64,000 nucleotides of DNA from Methanofervidicoccus abyssi. Lineage in GTDB: Archaea > AGJL01 > Methanococci > Methanococcales > Methanococcaceae. Both the position numbers and the translations under genes were made by a program. Shown here piece after piece: positions 1-8,947 of this stretch; positions within the stretch are counted from its first letter, which is position 1, and each line of letters starts with the position of its first letter. Location: NCBI RefSeq assembly GCF_004310395.1, contig NZ_BFAX01000002.1, positions 124,001 through 188,000 on the forward strand, written 5' to 3'. The notes beneath the pieces were generated by a model that ran no database searches, was not told the DNA's origin, and saw nothing but the letters and a program-made list of their open reading frames with translations.

Positions 1-253
1 TTTTTCGCATTATAACATAGGGTATATCTGTATATAAAGAAAGTGTAGTTGCTAAGGGTATGCCCATAGCCTCTGCTGTGACGATCTTATCCACATCTTC
101 AAAATCACAGACTTCTATAATACAAGTCGCCACCTCCCTAAGTATATGAGGATCTACAAGAGGTATACCGTCTGATATTGGATGTACGAAGTAATGATAA
201 TCACCCCTCTTTATAACGGGAGAAGATTTCAACGTCTCTATCAACATTTTCAT
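1..253 (-). CDS. hpt: Hypoxanthine/guanine phosphoribosyltransferase, partial (3' end outside window)
   Basis: N-terminal part (about 84 residues) of an archaeal purine phosphoribosyltransferase, a cytosolic salvage enzyme joining hypoxanthine or guanine to PRPP. The N-terminus carries the archaeal Hpt signature ETLKSSP, then KRGDY and [10 protein letters not shown]; the chain leaves the window after IPYVIMRK, before the PRPP loop. The start is ATG at 253; a second ATG at 247 is equally possible because the AGAGGT-like ribosome binding site serves both. It begins only five bases after the stop of the Mrp-type ATPase, so the two are probably cotranscribed. The family call is by recognition of the conserved N-terminus. 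Confidence 0.85.
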   Translation of the reverse strand, partial: MKMLIETLKSSPVIKRGDYHYFVHPISDGIPLVDPHILREVATCIIEVCDFEDVDKIVTAEAMGIPLATTLSLYTDIPYVIMRK

Positions 254-258
254 ATTTT

Positions 259-1113
259 TTACCTCTCTACCTTTTTAACGATCCTTTCAACTATCTTTTT
301 AAACTCTTTGGAAGCCGGACAGTCCAGGAGTACCATAGGTACCCCTCTATCTGATGCCTCCCTTGCCTTTATATCTAATGGTATTCTCCCTAAAAAGTCT
401 ATACCTAACTCCTTAGCTGCCTTCTCTCCTCCCCCCCTTCCAAATATATCCACTATTTTTTTGCAGTAAGGACATACAAACCCTGCCATATTTTCTATTA
501 ACCCCAATATTGGGATATTCAACATCTTAGCCATACCTACAGATCTCTTTGCATCTAAGAGGGCAACTTCCTCAGGTGTTGTAACTATAATTACCCCATC
601 GATATCAGGAATGGATTGCATTATAGTAAGTTGAACATCTCCAGTCCCTGGAGGTGTATCTATAAGTAGATAATCCAGATCCCCCCATACTACATCACTT
701 AGGAACTGTCTAATTGCACCACTTATCTTAGGACCTCTCCAGATCACGGGAGTATCCTTATTTGGTAAGAAGTAACTTATAGAGACAACCTTTATCCCTT
801 CAGGTGTTATAATGGGATATATACCATTCTCATCTGCGTAGGGTTGAACGTCTTCTACACCTAACATCTTAGGAATATTTGGACCATGTATATCTCCGTC
901 TAAGATACCTACCTTTTTCCCCATGGAGTTCAATGCAGTGGCTAAATTTACAGTTACAGTGGATTTCCCAACACCTCCTTTACCACTTAATACTCCTATC
1001 TTGTACTTTATTTTACTCATGTTTTTCCTTATTTTTTCATCCTGTATCTCCAATATTCTCCTGCTACAACTATCTCTTGATGGACATGTGTCATGTTTTC
1101 CATCACATTCCAC
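259..1113 (-). CDS. Mrp/Nbp35-family iron-sulfur cluster carrier ATPase
   Basis: Cytosolic P-loop ATPase of the Mrp/ApbC/Nbp35 family, thought to carry and transfer Fe-S clusters. It has a Cys-rich N-terminus ([11 protein letters not shown]), a deviant Walker [11 protein letters not shown] at about residues 43-52, a DTPPGTGD switch motif and a C-terminal CPYC pair that in this family bridges a cluster in the dimer. The GTG at 1113 is preferred because GAGGTGGT sits just upstream; an ATG at 1131 is in frame but has no ribosome binding site. Length matches the Methanocaldococcus homologue. It is followed by hpt after five bases. Confidence 0.9.
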   Translation of the reverse strand: MECDGKHDTCPSRDSCSRRILEIQDEKIRKNMSKIKYKIGVLSGKGGVGKSTVTVNLATALNSMGKKVGILDGDIHGPNIPKMLGVEDVQPYADENGIYPIITPEGIKVVSISYFLPNKDTPVIWRGPKISGAIRQFLSDVVWGDLDYLLIDTPPGTGDVQLTIMQSIPDIDGVIIVTTPEEVALLDAKRSVGMAKMLNIPILGLIENMAGFVCPYCKKIVDIFGRGGGEKAAKELGIDFLGRIPLDIKAREASDRGVPMVLLDCPASKEFKKIVERIVKKVER

Positions 1114-1200
1114 TTTAACCACCTCTTTCATTTCTGTAACAACATCTAATTACTTCAGTTAATTCTTGTAATATAACTATCTTTATCATTATTAACTTAA

Positions 1201-2460
1201 TTAACTTAAAATTATTCTCCCCTCTATCATTAAAGAAGGAGATATCAACCTTCCCCTCTGAGATACATCATCCATAGGTATGGCATCTTTAAGTATTTCA
1301 AATATATTTCCAGATAACATCCCTTTCTTTACAGGTATCCGCTCTCCATCCTTAACTATATAACTATTGGATATCTCAACTGAGAAATCTCCAGTTATAG
1401 GGTTAGATGTGTGACATCCAATAAGTTCATTTACATGCAAGTATTCGTTATAGTTGTCCAACATGTCTACAGGAGTTATTATTATATTGGAAGGGGACAC
1501 GGTAGGTAAAGTGTCGTAATCCCTAACACCATGTCCAGTAGATTCCCTATTTTCTTTATTTGCCCTTTTTATATCGTAGAGATACCCTTTTAAAATCCCA
1601 TTCTCCACTAAAACTGTCCTCCGACGAGGAGTGCCTTCTCCATCTACCTTACTGGAGTATAACCCTCCATCTAAGGTACCATCATCCACTATAGTAATAT
1701 GTTCCCCCATTACTTTTTCTCCAATTTTGTCTCTCAGGATAGACCTATTTCTCTGGACATTCTCGGCACTGAAGGAAGGTAGTAAGGTATAGGTTAGTAG
1801 GGAGTTTAGCACCCTTGGTGTTAGGAGTATCTTACCTTTATATGGGATCTTGATACTTTTAGGTAGTGATAGAAGATCTTTAACATATTCTCCCAGTTCT
1901 TCCACGTTGAATCTATAGGTTCTACTTAGGTAATCGTAGGCCGTTTCACCATCCTTTATCCCAGAGATTGAAGCTGAGTAGTATGTAAATTCTTCCTCAA
2001 CATCTAAACCTTTAGAGTTTATCACCCTAGTATATAGATAGGAACTCTCTACAGAACCTCCAGTAACTGTGATACCTCCTTCAAGGAGTATGTCTCTCAT
2101 AGTTTTGAGATCTTCCAGGAGATCTTCCTCATCTATATTTAAAATCTCTCTATGGAAGAGACCTTTGGGATTTGGGATACCTCCTTTAGGTTCTGGGATA
2201 GATGAGTATTTATCAAATACAAGGTTCTCCATAGCCCTGTAGATTACCTCTTCTCCTTCTTCTGTGGAGTAGGCAAATCCAACTTTGCCCTCCTTCAACA
2301 CTCTTACACCTATCCCAAAACTTCTATCCTCCTGGAAAGAGTCTAAACTGTCTCCATCTAATTCGCAGTTTAAATTTTCAGATCTTGAAATAAAAATATC
2401 TACCTCAAAACCTTCTTTTTCCCCTATTTTTAATATCTTATCTATGAAATACTCCTCCAA
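1201..2460 (-). CDS. TldE/PmbA-like metalloprotease-family protein
   Basis: Member of the TldD/PmbA (peptidase U62) family. The C-terminal half shows family patterns (GTPRRRTVLVENG, TGDFSVEISNSYIVKDGE, KKGMLSGN) but no HExxxH zinc motif, so this is the non-catalytic TldE/PmbA type that normally works with a TldD protease; no tldD lies in the window. Bacterial TldDE processes peptides such as microcin; the archaeal substrate is unknown. The TTG at 2460 is preferred because AAAGGTGGTG precedes it at normal distance; in-frame GTG codons at 2469 and 2466 lie inside that ribosome binding site. Confidence 0.85.
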   Translation of the reverse strand: MEEYFIDKILKIGEKEGFEVDIFISRSENLNCELDGDSLDSFQEDRSFGIGVRVLKEGKVGFAYSTEEGEEVIYRAMENLVFDKYSSIPEPKGGIPNPKGLFHREILNIDEEDLLEDLKTMRDILLEGGITVTGGSVESSYLYTRVINSKGLDVEEEFTYYSASISGIKDGETAYDYLSRTYRFNVEELGEYVKDLLSLPKSIKIPYKGKILLTPRVLNSLLTYTLLPSFSAENVQRNRSILRDKIGEKVMGEHITIVDDGTLDGGLYSSKVDGEGTPRRRTVLVENGILKGYLYDIKRANKENRESTGHGVRDYDTLPTVSPSNIIITPVDMLDNYNEYLHVNELIGCHTSNPITGDFSVEISNSYIVKDGERIPVKKGMLSGNIFEILKDAIPMDDVSQRGRLISPSLMIEGRIILS

Positions 2461-2596
2461 TAACACCACCTTTAATAGTTAATCTCTAATAATTATTCTT
2501 TAACTAAAATATAATATAGCTATAAAAAACTTTCTTGAAAATATCCATAAGTTCTTGGAAAGGGCTAAATTCCTATGGTGGTAGAATCCTATGCTC

Positions 2597-3163
2597 CTAA
2601 GAAAGGGAACTATGGGATTTCTTAGTTCTTCCAGTATTTAGAAGCGTTTCCTGGAAATATATCCCATCATGTCCAGTGATTATATGTTTCCCTAAGGATT
2701 TAATCCTCCTCAACGTATTAAGAGCCAACTCCCTATCAACATTTATTCCCGGTGCAACCTCCTTAATTATATTATCCTTCAAAGGGGCGGCGTCTCCAAC
2801 TACTATGTAATCTCCATATACAACAGATATACTGTCCCATGTATGTCCAGGTGTCTCTAGGATTTCTATCTCCTTATCCTTCAGAGACCTGTAGTTCTTA
2901 TAGTTAATAACTTCTGCACTTTTGAATAGGTCGTTATTTTCTATATGATCCCAGTGTCTGTGAGTATTTATCACTATGTCTATATCCCTAGGAGACATAT
3001 TTAATTTTTCTAAACCTTTTATTATTACATCCCTTTTATCCCTAGAAGATGTATCTACTACTATACAGTATCTCTCTGTTTTGATAAGAGTTACAGAAGA
3101 AGATGCTTCCAATATTCTACTATCTGCTCTTACTAGTTTACCCTCGTAGAGCAACTTTAACAT
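2597..3163 (-). CDS. Metallo-beta-lactamase fold hydrolase
   Basis: Cytosolic 188-residue metallo-hydrolase of the MBL superfamily (MBLAC1/glyoxalase II-like branch). Metal ligands are visible in order: THRHWDH at 67-73, the GHT histidine at 107, the VVGD aspartate at 124 and the TGHD histidine at 165, so the dinuclear site is probably intact. The substrate cannot be inferred. It is isolated, with AT-rich spacers on both sides and purT divergent upstream. The tail after residue 175 is short and polar. Confidence 0.8.
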   Translation of the reverse strand: MLKLLYEGKLVRADSRILEASSSVTLIKTERYCIVVDTSSRDKRDVIIKGLEKLNMSPRDIDIVINTHRHWDHIENNDLFKSAEVINYKNYRSLKDKEIEILETPGHTWDSISVVYGDYIVVGDAAPLKDNIIKEVAPGINVDRELALNTLRRIKSLGKHIITGHDGIYFQETLLNTGRTKKSHSSLS

Positions 3164-3292
3164 CCTATCACTGAGATTGTTTTATATAATCGTAAAATAA
3201 TTATTATAAAAATGATAATAAAAAATAAAGGAGTTAAAAATAATTTTCCCATATAAGATTTTAACTTTTTAAATAATAATAATGGTGAAATC

Positions 3293-4465
3293 GTGAGAGT
3301 AGGTACTCCTCTATTCTCAAATGCAACCAAGATACTGTTACTAGGTGGAGGGGAGTTAGGAAAAGAAATTGTTATAGAAGGACAGAGGTTAGGTTTAGAG
3401 TGTGTTGTTGTAGATAGGTATCAGCATGCACCCGCAATGCAGGTTGCCCATAGAAGTTATGTAGTAGATATGAAGGACGGAAATAGTCTAAGGGCTATAA
3501 TCGAGAGAGAGACTCCAGATTACATCATTCCAGAAATAGAAGCTATAGATACAGAAGTCCTTGTAGAGATGGAGGAGTTTGGATATAAAGTAGTTCCCAA
3601 TGCCGATGCAACGAGGATAACGATGAACAGGGAGTATATACGTAGATTAGCATCTGAAAAACTTAAGTTTAAAACTGCAGATTACAGATTTGCAGAATCC
3701 TTGGAGGAGTTAAAGGAGGCTGTAAATGAACTGGGGACTCCATGTGTTGTTAAACCTATTATGTCTTCTTCGGGAAAGGGGCAGAGTATAATAAGAAATA
3801 AAGAAGATATTGAGAGAGCCTGGAAGCACGCCCAGGTTTCTGCAAGGGGTGTAGGTTCTAAGGTAATAGTTGAAGAGTTTATAGATTTCGACTACGAGAT
3901 AACGCTTTTAACTGCAAAAACTGAAGATGGTATAAAGTTCTGTCCCCCTATAGGTCATATACAGATAGATGGAGATTATCATGAGAGTTGGCAACCTCAT
4001 CCTATGGGAGAGAAAACCTTAAAGGAAGCCCAGAGAATAGCCTACGAGATCGTTAGCATGTTAGGTGGCAGGGGAATATATGGAGTGGAACTCTTTATTA
4101 GAGGAGATGAGATTATATTCAGTGAGGTTTCTCCAAGGCCCCATGATACAGGCATGGTAACTATGATAACCCAGAATATGAGCCAATTTGAAATACACCT
4201 CAGGTGTCTCTTGGGATTACCTGTAGATGTGGAGATGGTAGTAACTGCAGGGGCCAGTCACGTTATTAAGTCCAACATAGATAAGTGGGCTCCCCAGTAC
4301 GATGTAAGTGATGCTCTAAAGGTTCCAAATACGAAGTTAAGATTATTTGGTAAACCTGTGGCAAGGGTTGGAAGGAGAATGGGTGTTGCACTGGCATACG
4401 GTGAGAGTATAGAGGTTGCAAGAGAGAGAGCTAAGAGATGTGCCCATGCTGTTAAGGTATTTTAA
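3293..4465 (+). CDS. purT: Formate-dependent phosphoribosylglycinamide formyltransferase
   Basis: ATP-grasp enzyme of purine synthesis that formylates GAR with formate and ATP (step 3), avoiding folate. The N-terminal preATP-grasp region ([13 protein letters not shown]), central ATP-grasp ([12 protein letters not shown]) and C-terminal [13 protein letters not shown] are all typical of PurT, and 390 residues is full family length. Methanogens lacking 10-formyl-THF are expected to use this form. The start is GTG at 3293, preceded by GGTGAAA. No operon partner; purC-purS lie 55 kb away. Confidence 0.95.
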   Translation: MRVGTPLFSNATKILLLGGGELGKEIVIEGQRLGLECVVVDRYQHAPAMQVAHRSYVVDMKDGNSLRAIIERETPDYIIPEIEAIDTEVLVEMEEFGYKVVPNADATRITMNREYIRRLASEKLKFKTADYRFAESLEELKEAVNELGTPCVVKPIMSSSGKGQSIIRNKEDIERAWKHAQVSARGVGSKVIVEEFIDFDYEITLLTAKTEDGIKFCPPIGHIQIDGDYHESWQPHPMGEKTLKEAQRIAYEIVSMLGGRGIYGVELFIRGDEIIFSEVSPRPHDTGMVTMITQNMSQFEIHLRCLLGLPVDVEMVVTAGASHVIKSNIDKWAPQYDVSDALKVPNTKLRLFGKPVARVGRRMGVALAYGESIEVARERAKRCAHAVKVF

Positions 4466-4606
4466 AAAAAATTTTTTAATAATTATTTTTATCAAGGCTT
4501 TTTCGAAAGTTGTTATTTAGTAGTTTTGTTGTTTGTTTATGACCATACTATAAAAAAATACTAAGATTTTTTTAATGGAAGCCAGAGTACAAAATTAATA
4601 AAACAC

Positions 4607-5755
4607 TTACCTCAGTTCCAGTACTTTCTTCTTTTCAGCCTCGGCACAGGACAAACAGAGTAGACACATTACACAGTATCCCTTCAAGGGTATCTTTCCC
4701 TTCGTTAATTTCAAAGTTTTCATTGGACAAACTTTTACACAGTTACCACATTTTATACATAGGTAGGGACTGTACTCTATTCTGTTGTACTCTTTTCCTC
4801 CATGGTTTATCTTGCCTAATTTTAACGCTCCACTTGGACATGCGACAGTACATGCTCCACAAACTATACACATCTTCACAGTTTTAGTTTTCTTATCTAC
4901 TACAATTGCATCAGTTGGACACACCTTAGCACACTTCTCCAGTATATCGTAATCTTCCTCAATGATCACCAAACCTTCCTCTGTAATTGGATGTGCTGAT
5001 TCAAACTTTACCTCCAAGGTAATGGCATCTACGGGACAGGCCTTTGCACATAACTTACATGCTGGACAGGCCTTTGGAACTTCCACTATATTTTTTTCCC
5101 TATTGTATTTTATCATATCTCCTGGACATATCTCGACACATACTGTACATCCTATACATTTACTCTCATCTACTTCAAATTTCAATATCTCTTTTCTCCT
5201 CTTCTTTGGTATTCTACCAGAGACATAGATGGCATTCCATGGACAAGTTTGGGCACATATAGAACAATATATACACTTATCTTTGTCGACAACAGCCTTA
5301 CCATTTTCTATTTTTATAGCCTCTACAGGACATACTGGAATACAAATCTCACAACCCACACAATCGTCAGTAACTACTATTGGCTCATTAGGTATTTTAA
5401 CCTCTTTTTTAGGTTTTTCAACTACCCCAGGTATGGAGATAATCTCTATTGGACATGTATCAACACATCTTTTGCATAAAATACAGTGCCCCTTTGAATA
5501 AGGATATCTATCATCAACCTTTTTTATCTTCGTTGGACATGCCTCTGCACAATCTCCACACTTTATACACTTTGAAGGATTGTAAGATATGGCACCATTA
5601 GACTCGTAGAGCGCTCCAGTTGGACATGCCTTAACACAGTTCATACATAGGATACAGGTTTTAAAGGGTGCTATCTCTATGGCTTCTGTAGGACAGACAG
5701 CGGTACAAGCGTTACATACTAAACAGAGATCCTCCTGAATTTTTATTCCCCCCAT
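4607..5755 (-). CDS. vhuB: Polyferredoxin of the F420-non-reducing hydrogenase (VhuB/MvhB type)
   Basis: 382-residue polyferredoxin built from tandem bacterial-type ferredoxin repeats. Ten complete CxxCxxCxxxCP motifs are visible. One repeat near residue 275 keeps only CAKVCP, and the last ([10 protein letters not shown]) is unconventional, so about eleven or twelve [4Fe-4S] clusters are plausible, as in the family. It is the last gene of the hdrA-vhuDGAUB operon and probably accepts electrons from the hydrogenase. The spacer between it and vhuU holds the vhuU SECIS hairpin. ATG start. Confidence 0.92.
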   Translation of the reverse strand: MGGIKIQEDLCLVCNACTAVCPTEAIEIAPFKTCILCMNCVKACPTGALYESNGAISYNPSKCIKCGDCAEACPTKIKKVDDRYPYSKGHCILCKRCVDTCPIEIISIPGVVEKPKKEVKIPNEPIVVTDDCVGCEICIPVCPVEAIKIENGKAVVDKDKCIYCSICAQTCPWNAIYVSGRIPKKRRKEILKFEVDESKCIGCTVCVEICPGDMIKYNREKNIVEVPKACPACKLCAKACPVDAITLEVKFESAHPITEEGLVIIEEDYDILEKCAKVCPTDAIVVDKKTKTVKMCIVCGACTVACPSGALKLGKINHGGKEYNRIEYSPYLCIKCGNCVKVCPMKTLKLTKGKIPLKGYCVMCLLCLSCAEAEKKKVLELR

Positions 5756-5927
5756 AGTATCTCCTATACTCTTTACTCTTTAAATTTTAATCAAATAATA
5801 AATAATCAAATAATAAGCATACTTGTAAACTTGTAATATTAATTGATATACTTTATAAAAATAATTTAATGGCTTATTAGAATATCTGATAGTCATTGAA
5901 CAACATGAAGAATAAAGAACAACAACT

Positions 5928-5969
5928 GTTTCCTACAACCTCCCCCAAGGGGTTCGGTATGTAGGAAAC
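5928..5969 (-). promoter_or_regulatory. SECIS element of vhuU
   Basis: Perfect 10-bp stem (arms 5960-5969 and 5928-5937) enclosing the archaeal SECIS pattern: a GAA bulge, CCCC-TT-GGGG apical stem and an opposed GA. Archaeal SECIS elements normally sit in the 3'UTR. Here the first stem base is the G of the vhuU TAG stop codon, so the element abuts the reading frame, about 75 nt from the Sec UGA. Confidence 0.88.
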
Positions 5970-6106
5970 TATTCCTCCTTCTTTATCTCAAATACTAACT
6001 CCTTCTTTTCATTCATAACTATTACATGGGCAGCACATGAGTATCAGGGATCGTAGGCCCTCAGGACAACCTCCAAGAGGTTTAACTTTTTTTCATCGAT
6101 CTCCAT
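5969..6106 (-). CDS. vhuU: F420-non-reducing hydrogenase selenopolypeptide VhuU (45 aa, Sec21)
   Basis: Tiny selenoprotein carrying the C-terminal part of the NiFe hydrogenase large subunit. It reads MEIDEKKLNLLEVVLRAYDP, then UGA (6044-6046, Sec21), then YSCAAHVIV; this is the DPCxxCAAH nickel-ligand motif with the first Cys replaced by Sec. Translation ends at TAG 5969-5971. In most organisms this segment is fused to the large subunit; a separate VhuU is a known Methanococcales feature. Processing after the His of CAAH would be expected. It lies 15 nt downstream of vhuA. In a standard-code reading it would be missed. Confidence 0.93.
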
Positions 6107-6121
6107 ATTTTACCACCTTAA

Positions 6122-7381
6122 TTACTTTTTGAATACTTCTATTGCAGCTTGTTGGATGGCCTTCTCCATTGTAGGTACGTTATGTGTTGATGCCACTATC
6201 ATATTTGCCTTTATAACGATTCCGTTCTCATCTGTTTCATAGTGATGTATTAAAACACCTCTTGGAGCTTCTACAACACCAACTCCACTACCTGCTTTCG
6301 GTTCTACCTCTGCTCTTATATCTGTAGATGTGATCTCGTTATCTTCCAATAACTCCTTAATTCTCTCACATGATGCAAGTATTTCTATAAGTCTCGCATG
6401 ATGGTAGGCTAAGGATTGATTGGCGGGACTTCCAAACATGTCTATAAATTCCTTTCTGGCCTCTTCAGCCAAAGGTGTAGGGATACTATCACATACATTC
6501 ATCATTGCCAGAGGTCCAACTCTATAGATTCCCTCTGGGTATCCTACCTTTTTGTAGTATGGGTATTTTACATAACTATGTGATACAATGTGTTCTCCTA
6601 TGTAATCCTGATATTCAGAGAATGGAAATTCTACCTTCTCACTACCATCTGGAGATAGAAACCTTAAGACTCCATCGTAGAAGGAGTGTTTTCCATCTTT
6701 GACTATTCCAAGATACCAAGTATCAATTACTCCCAGGGACTTTACCATATTTATATACTGCTCATTTAGTGATTTGATCAACTCTACACCTTCCTTGGCG
6801 TACTCTATCATGGTGTCGATTTCCTTTAGGAATGCATCCCTACTTTCTTCACTTAGAGTTGTAGATATACCTCCTGGGATACCTGTAACTGGATGTATAG
6901 GTTTCCCTCCAACTTTTTCTACTATACTCTGGCCAAATTTTCTCAATGCTATAGCCTTTTTAGCTACCTCTGGAGATTTTTCTATAATTCCTACAATGTT
7001 TCTAACCTTGGGATCTGCATCTGGGCCTAGTATAAAATCTGGTGCTGCCAGATAGTAGAAATGTAGTGCATGACTGTGGATCATGTTTCCTAGTAACATC
7101 AATTCTCTAAGTTTCTTTGCAGTATCTGGTATCTCAACATCCCAGGCAGCATCAACTGCCTTAACACTTGCTAAGTGGTGAGGTGTCTGACATATCCCAC
7201 AAATCCTAGGTACGATCCTAGGCACTTCTTCAGCAGGTCTTCCTACTACAAACTGTTCAAATCCTCTTATTGCAGTTATATGTAATTTAACATCAACTGG
7301 TTTTCCAGACTCATCTAGGATAATGGTGACTTTACCATGTCCTTCAAGACGACTTAGAGGTTCTATAGTGATCTTGCCCAT
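6122..7381 (-). CDS. vhuA: F420-non-reducing hydrogenase large subunit VhuA
   Basis: NiFe hydrogenase large subunit (419 aa) that oxidises H2 and feeds electrons through VhuG and VhuD to heterodisulfide reductase. The N-terminal nickel ligands are in RICGIC (Cys61, Cys64) after the RLEGHG motif at 11-16. The C-terminal nickel motif is absent because it is encoded separately by vhuU immediately downstream. ATG start; 15 nt separates its start from the vhuG stop. The selenium-dependent vhu rather than the cysteine vhc isoenzyme is inferred from the VhuU Sec codon. Confidence 0.95.
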   Translation of the reverse strand: MGKITIEPLSRLEGHGKVTIILDESGKPVDVKLHITAIRGFEQFVVGRPAEEVPRIVPRICGICQTPHHLASVKAVDAAWDVEIPDTAKKLRELMLLGNMIHSHALHFYYLAAPDFILGPDADPKVRNIVGIIEKSPEVAKKAIALRKFGQSIVEKVGGKPIHPVTGIPGGISTTLSEESRDAFLKEIDTMIEYAKEGVELIKSLNEQYINMVKSLGVIDTWYLGIVKDGKHSFYDGVLRFLSPDGSEKVEFPFSEYQDYIGEHIVSHSYVKYPYYKKVGYPEGIYRVGPLAMMNVCDSIPTPLAEEARKEFIDMFGSPANQSLAYHHARLIEILASCERIKELLEDNEITSTDIRAEVEPKAGSGVGVVEAPRGVLIHHYETDENGIVIKANMIVASTHNVPTMEKAIQQAAIEVFKK

Positions 7382-7396
7382 GTTATGTCACCATCT

Positions 7397-8263
7397 TTAC
7401 TTGTGGATCTTCTTAGGTATTAATGCTGCAGCCATGGAGAACCTGTAGAACAGCCCTAACTTGTCGGGGAGTTTCAGAGCTGCATCACCTGTAACTGCAT
7501 AGGCATTTGCAGCTGCAGCCCCCTGATCAAGGACAGCATCTGTTTTTCCATAGCATCCTCTACAGGGAACATTTACAGATGGGCATTTTGCCCCACATCC
7601 TGCCCTTGTAGCCATTCCTAAACATGGATAGCCTTGTTCAAAGAGACACTTTTTGCTATCTGGTATACCTTCAAAGGTTCTCTTAAATTCCTTAGGATAG
7701 GTACCTTCCTTTACCCTTGGACATTCATCACAAACTATCTTCATAGATATCTTAGGTTTCTTTCCCTCCAACAGTGCTGTTATTAACTCTAGGTTATGTT
7801 CAGGTTTTGGAGGACATCCTGGTAGTATAAGATCTACATCTATAAAGTGGGAGACTGGATATACCCTATCAAGTAGTTTTGGGATATCTTCTCCTGGTAC
7901 CTCTCCAGGGTTATCTACGGTATCTGTGGAAAATACCTCTTTAAGTAGTTCCTCAGTGGGATACAGGTTACCTAAGGCTGGTATTCCTCCGTAGGCTGCA
8001 CAGGTCCCCCATGCTACAACAACCTTCGACCTCTCTCTAATCTCTTCTAGGAGATGTTTATCATGTTCGTTTCTAATACCTCCCTCTATCAGGAATAAGT
8101 CTATACCTTCTGGTATCTCTTTTATATCTGCCACTATAGGTCCAAATAGGATCTCTACGTTTGGAAATACCTCGAGAAGTTGCTCGTGGAGGTCTAACAG
8201 GGACATATGACAACCAGAACATCCACATAGTTGGATCATACCTAACTTCGCCTTATTTCCCAT
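7397..8263 (-). CDS. vhuG: F420-non-reducing hydrogenase small subunit VhuG
   Basis: 288-residue Fe-S small subunit of the NiFe hydrogenase. Proximal cluster ligands start in LCGCSGCH (Cys13-Cys18), with further family cysteines in WGTCAAYGG, LPGCPPKPEHN and the C-terminal GCGAKCPSVNVPCRGCYG block. It relays electrons from VhuA to VhuD. The ATG follows GGGTGATTGG at normal spacing. No twin-arginine signal is present, consistent with a cytoplasmic enzyme complexed with Hdr. Confidence 0.95.
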   Translation of the reverse strand: MGNKAKLGMIQLCGCSGCHMSLLDLHEQLLEVFPNVEILFGPIVADIKEIPEGIDLFLIEGGIRNEHDKHLLEEIRERSKVVVAWGTCAAYGGIPALGNLYPTEELLKEVFSTDTVDNPGEVPGEDIPKLLDRVYPVSHFIDVDLILPGCPPKPEHNLELITALLEGKKPKISMKIVCDECPRVKEGTYPKEFKRTFEGIPDSKKCLFEQGYPCLGMATRAGCGAKCPSVNVPCRGCYGKTDAVLDQGAAAANAYAVTGDAALKLPDKLGLFYRFSMAAALIPKKIHK

Positions 8264-8305
8264 CCAATCACCCTGTTAAAGTAGTAATTAGATACCAACT
8301 ACTAG

Positions 8306-8327
8306 CCACCTCCTGCTTAGGAGGCGG
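8306..8327 (-). other. Second 3'UTR hairpin behind the vhuD SECIS
   Basis: An 8-bp GC-rich hairpin (arms 8306-8313 and 8320-8327, 6-nt loop, one G-T pair) lies three bases beyond the vhuD SECIS and 42 bases before vhuG. It has no GAA/A internal loop, so it is not itself a canonical SECIS. It could be a processing site or an mRNA stabiliser in the operon; the function is unknown. Confidence 0.5.
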
Positions 8328-8330
8328 TCC

Positions 8331-8360
8331 TTCCGTAGGTCCTCTCGGTTCCCTACGGAA
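8331..8360 (-). promoter_or_regulatory. SECIS element of vhuD
   Basis: 9-bp perfect stem (TTCCGTAGG with CCTACGGAA) closing on GAA-CC-GAGA-GG-A, the archaeal SECIS consensus. It lies 20 nt after the vhuD stop codon and must serve two UGA codons located about 240 and 390 nt upstream. Confidence 0.88.
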
Positions 8361-8380
8361 TTCATCCCTTTTTAACTAAC

Positions 8381-8794
8381 TTACCTGCACTGGCCCTTTA
8401 AAGGATTAGGCCCCAACCTGTTTATCCTCTCAGTCATGGTATTAACAGCCTCCACGAACTTGGCAGCATCTGCCGCGCTCATGAGGAATATATCTATCCT
8501 ATCTCCCCCTATCCCCAGTTCCTCCAGTATTTCCTTTGTAAGTTTTACCCTATCCATCGCCCTGAAGTTCCCACTTTCATAGACACACTCATTAGGTTTT
8601 CACCCAACAACCATGACTCCATCAGCGCCCTTTTGGAAGGCTCTTAAGGCGTAGGATATATCAAATCTGCCAGTGCAGGGTATTCTTATAATTCTAACAT
8701 ATGCAGGATACTGCATCTTACTAGTTCCAGCGAGATCTGCAGCTCCATATCCTCATTGATAACATGCAAATGCTATTATAACTGGAGTGTCCAT
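8381..8794 (-). CDS. vhuD: Hydrogenase/heterodisulfide reductase linker subunit VhuD with two selenocysteines (137 aa)
   Basis: Small iron-sulfur protein linking the hydrogenase to HdrA in the electron-bifurcating complex (MvhD family). Reading through two UGA codons gives one continuous chain: MDTPVIIAFACYQ-Sec14-GYGAADLAG and VMVVG-Sec65-KPNEC. Both positions are cysteine cluster ligands in non-selenium MvhD. The UGA codons are at 8753-8755 and 8600-8602. The ATG at 8794 follows GGTGAAAAG, and the TAA is at 8381-8383. Two Sec residues are known for Methanococcales VhuD. A standard-code reading breaks it into fragments. A local 6-bp hairpin (8701-8716) lies 36 nt after the first UGA. Confidence 0.93.
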
Positions 8795-8859
8795 CTTTTC
8801 ACCTTAAAAAAATGATGTGGTTATAAAGTGTAATAAAATGGACCACTTAGCCCCAATCA

Positions 8860-8890
8860 GCCCCATCCTGGCAGCGCCTTCGGATGGGAC
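8860..8890 (-). promoter_or_regulatory. SECIS element of hdrA
   Basis: Stem TCCCATCC with GGATGGGG (arms 8882-8889 and 8861-8868, one terminal wobble) closing on GAA-GGC-GCT-GCC-A, which matches the archaeal SECIS pattern. It lies 57 nt after the hdrA stop. Immediately upstream is the 22-nt segment complementary to the region just after the hdrA UGA. Confidence 0.87.
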
Positions 8891-8909
8891 TTCATCTTTT
8901 TTATCTCTC

Positions 8910-8931
8910 TAGCAAACCACCCTAACGTTGA
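8910..8931 (-). promoter_or_regulatory. 3'UTR segment complementary to hdrA coding region after the Sec codon
   Basis: These 22 bases are the exact reverse complement of 10287-10308 inside hdrA. In the transcript the segment starts 17 nt after the stop and ends 19 nt before the SECIS stem. Pairing would fold the SECIS back to within tens of nucleotides of the UGA at 10334-10336. That the repeat exists is seen directly; the pairing is inferred. Confidence 0.8.
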
Positions 8932-8947
8932 TTTATTGGCTGTCCCC

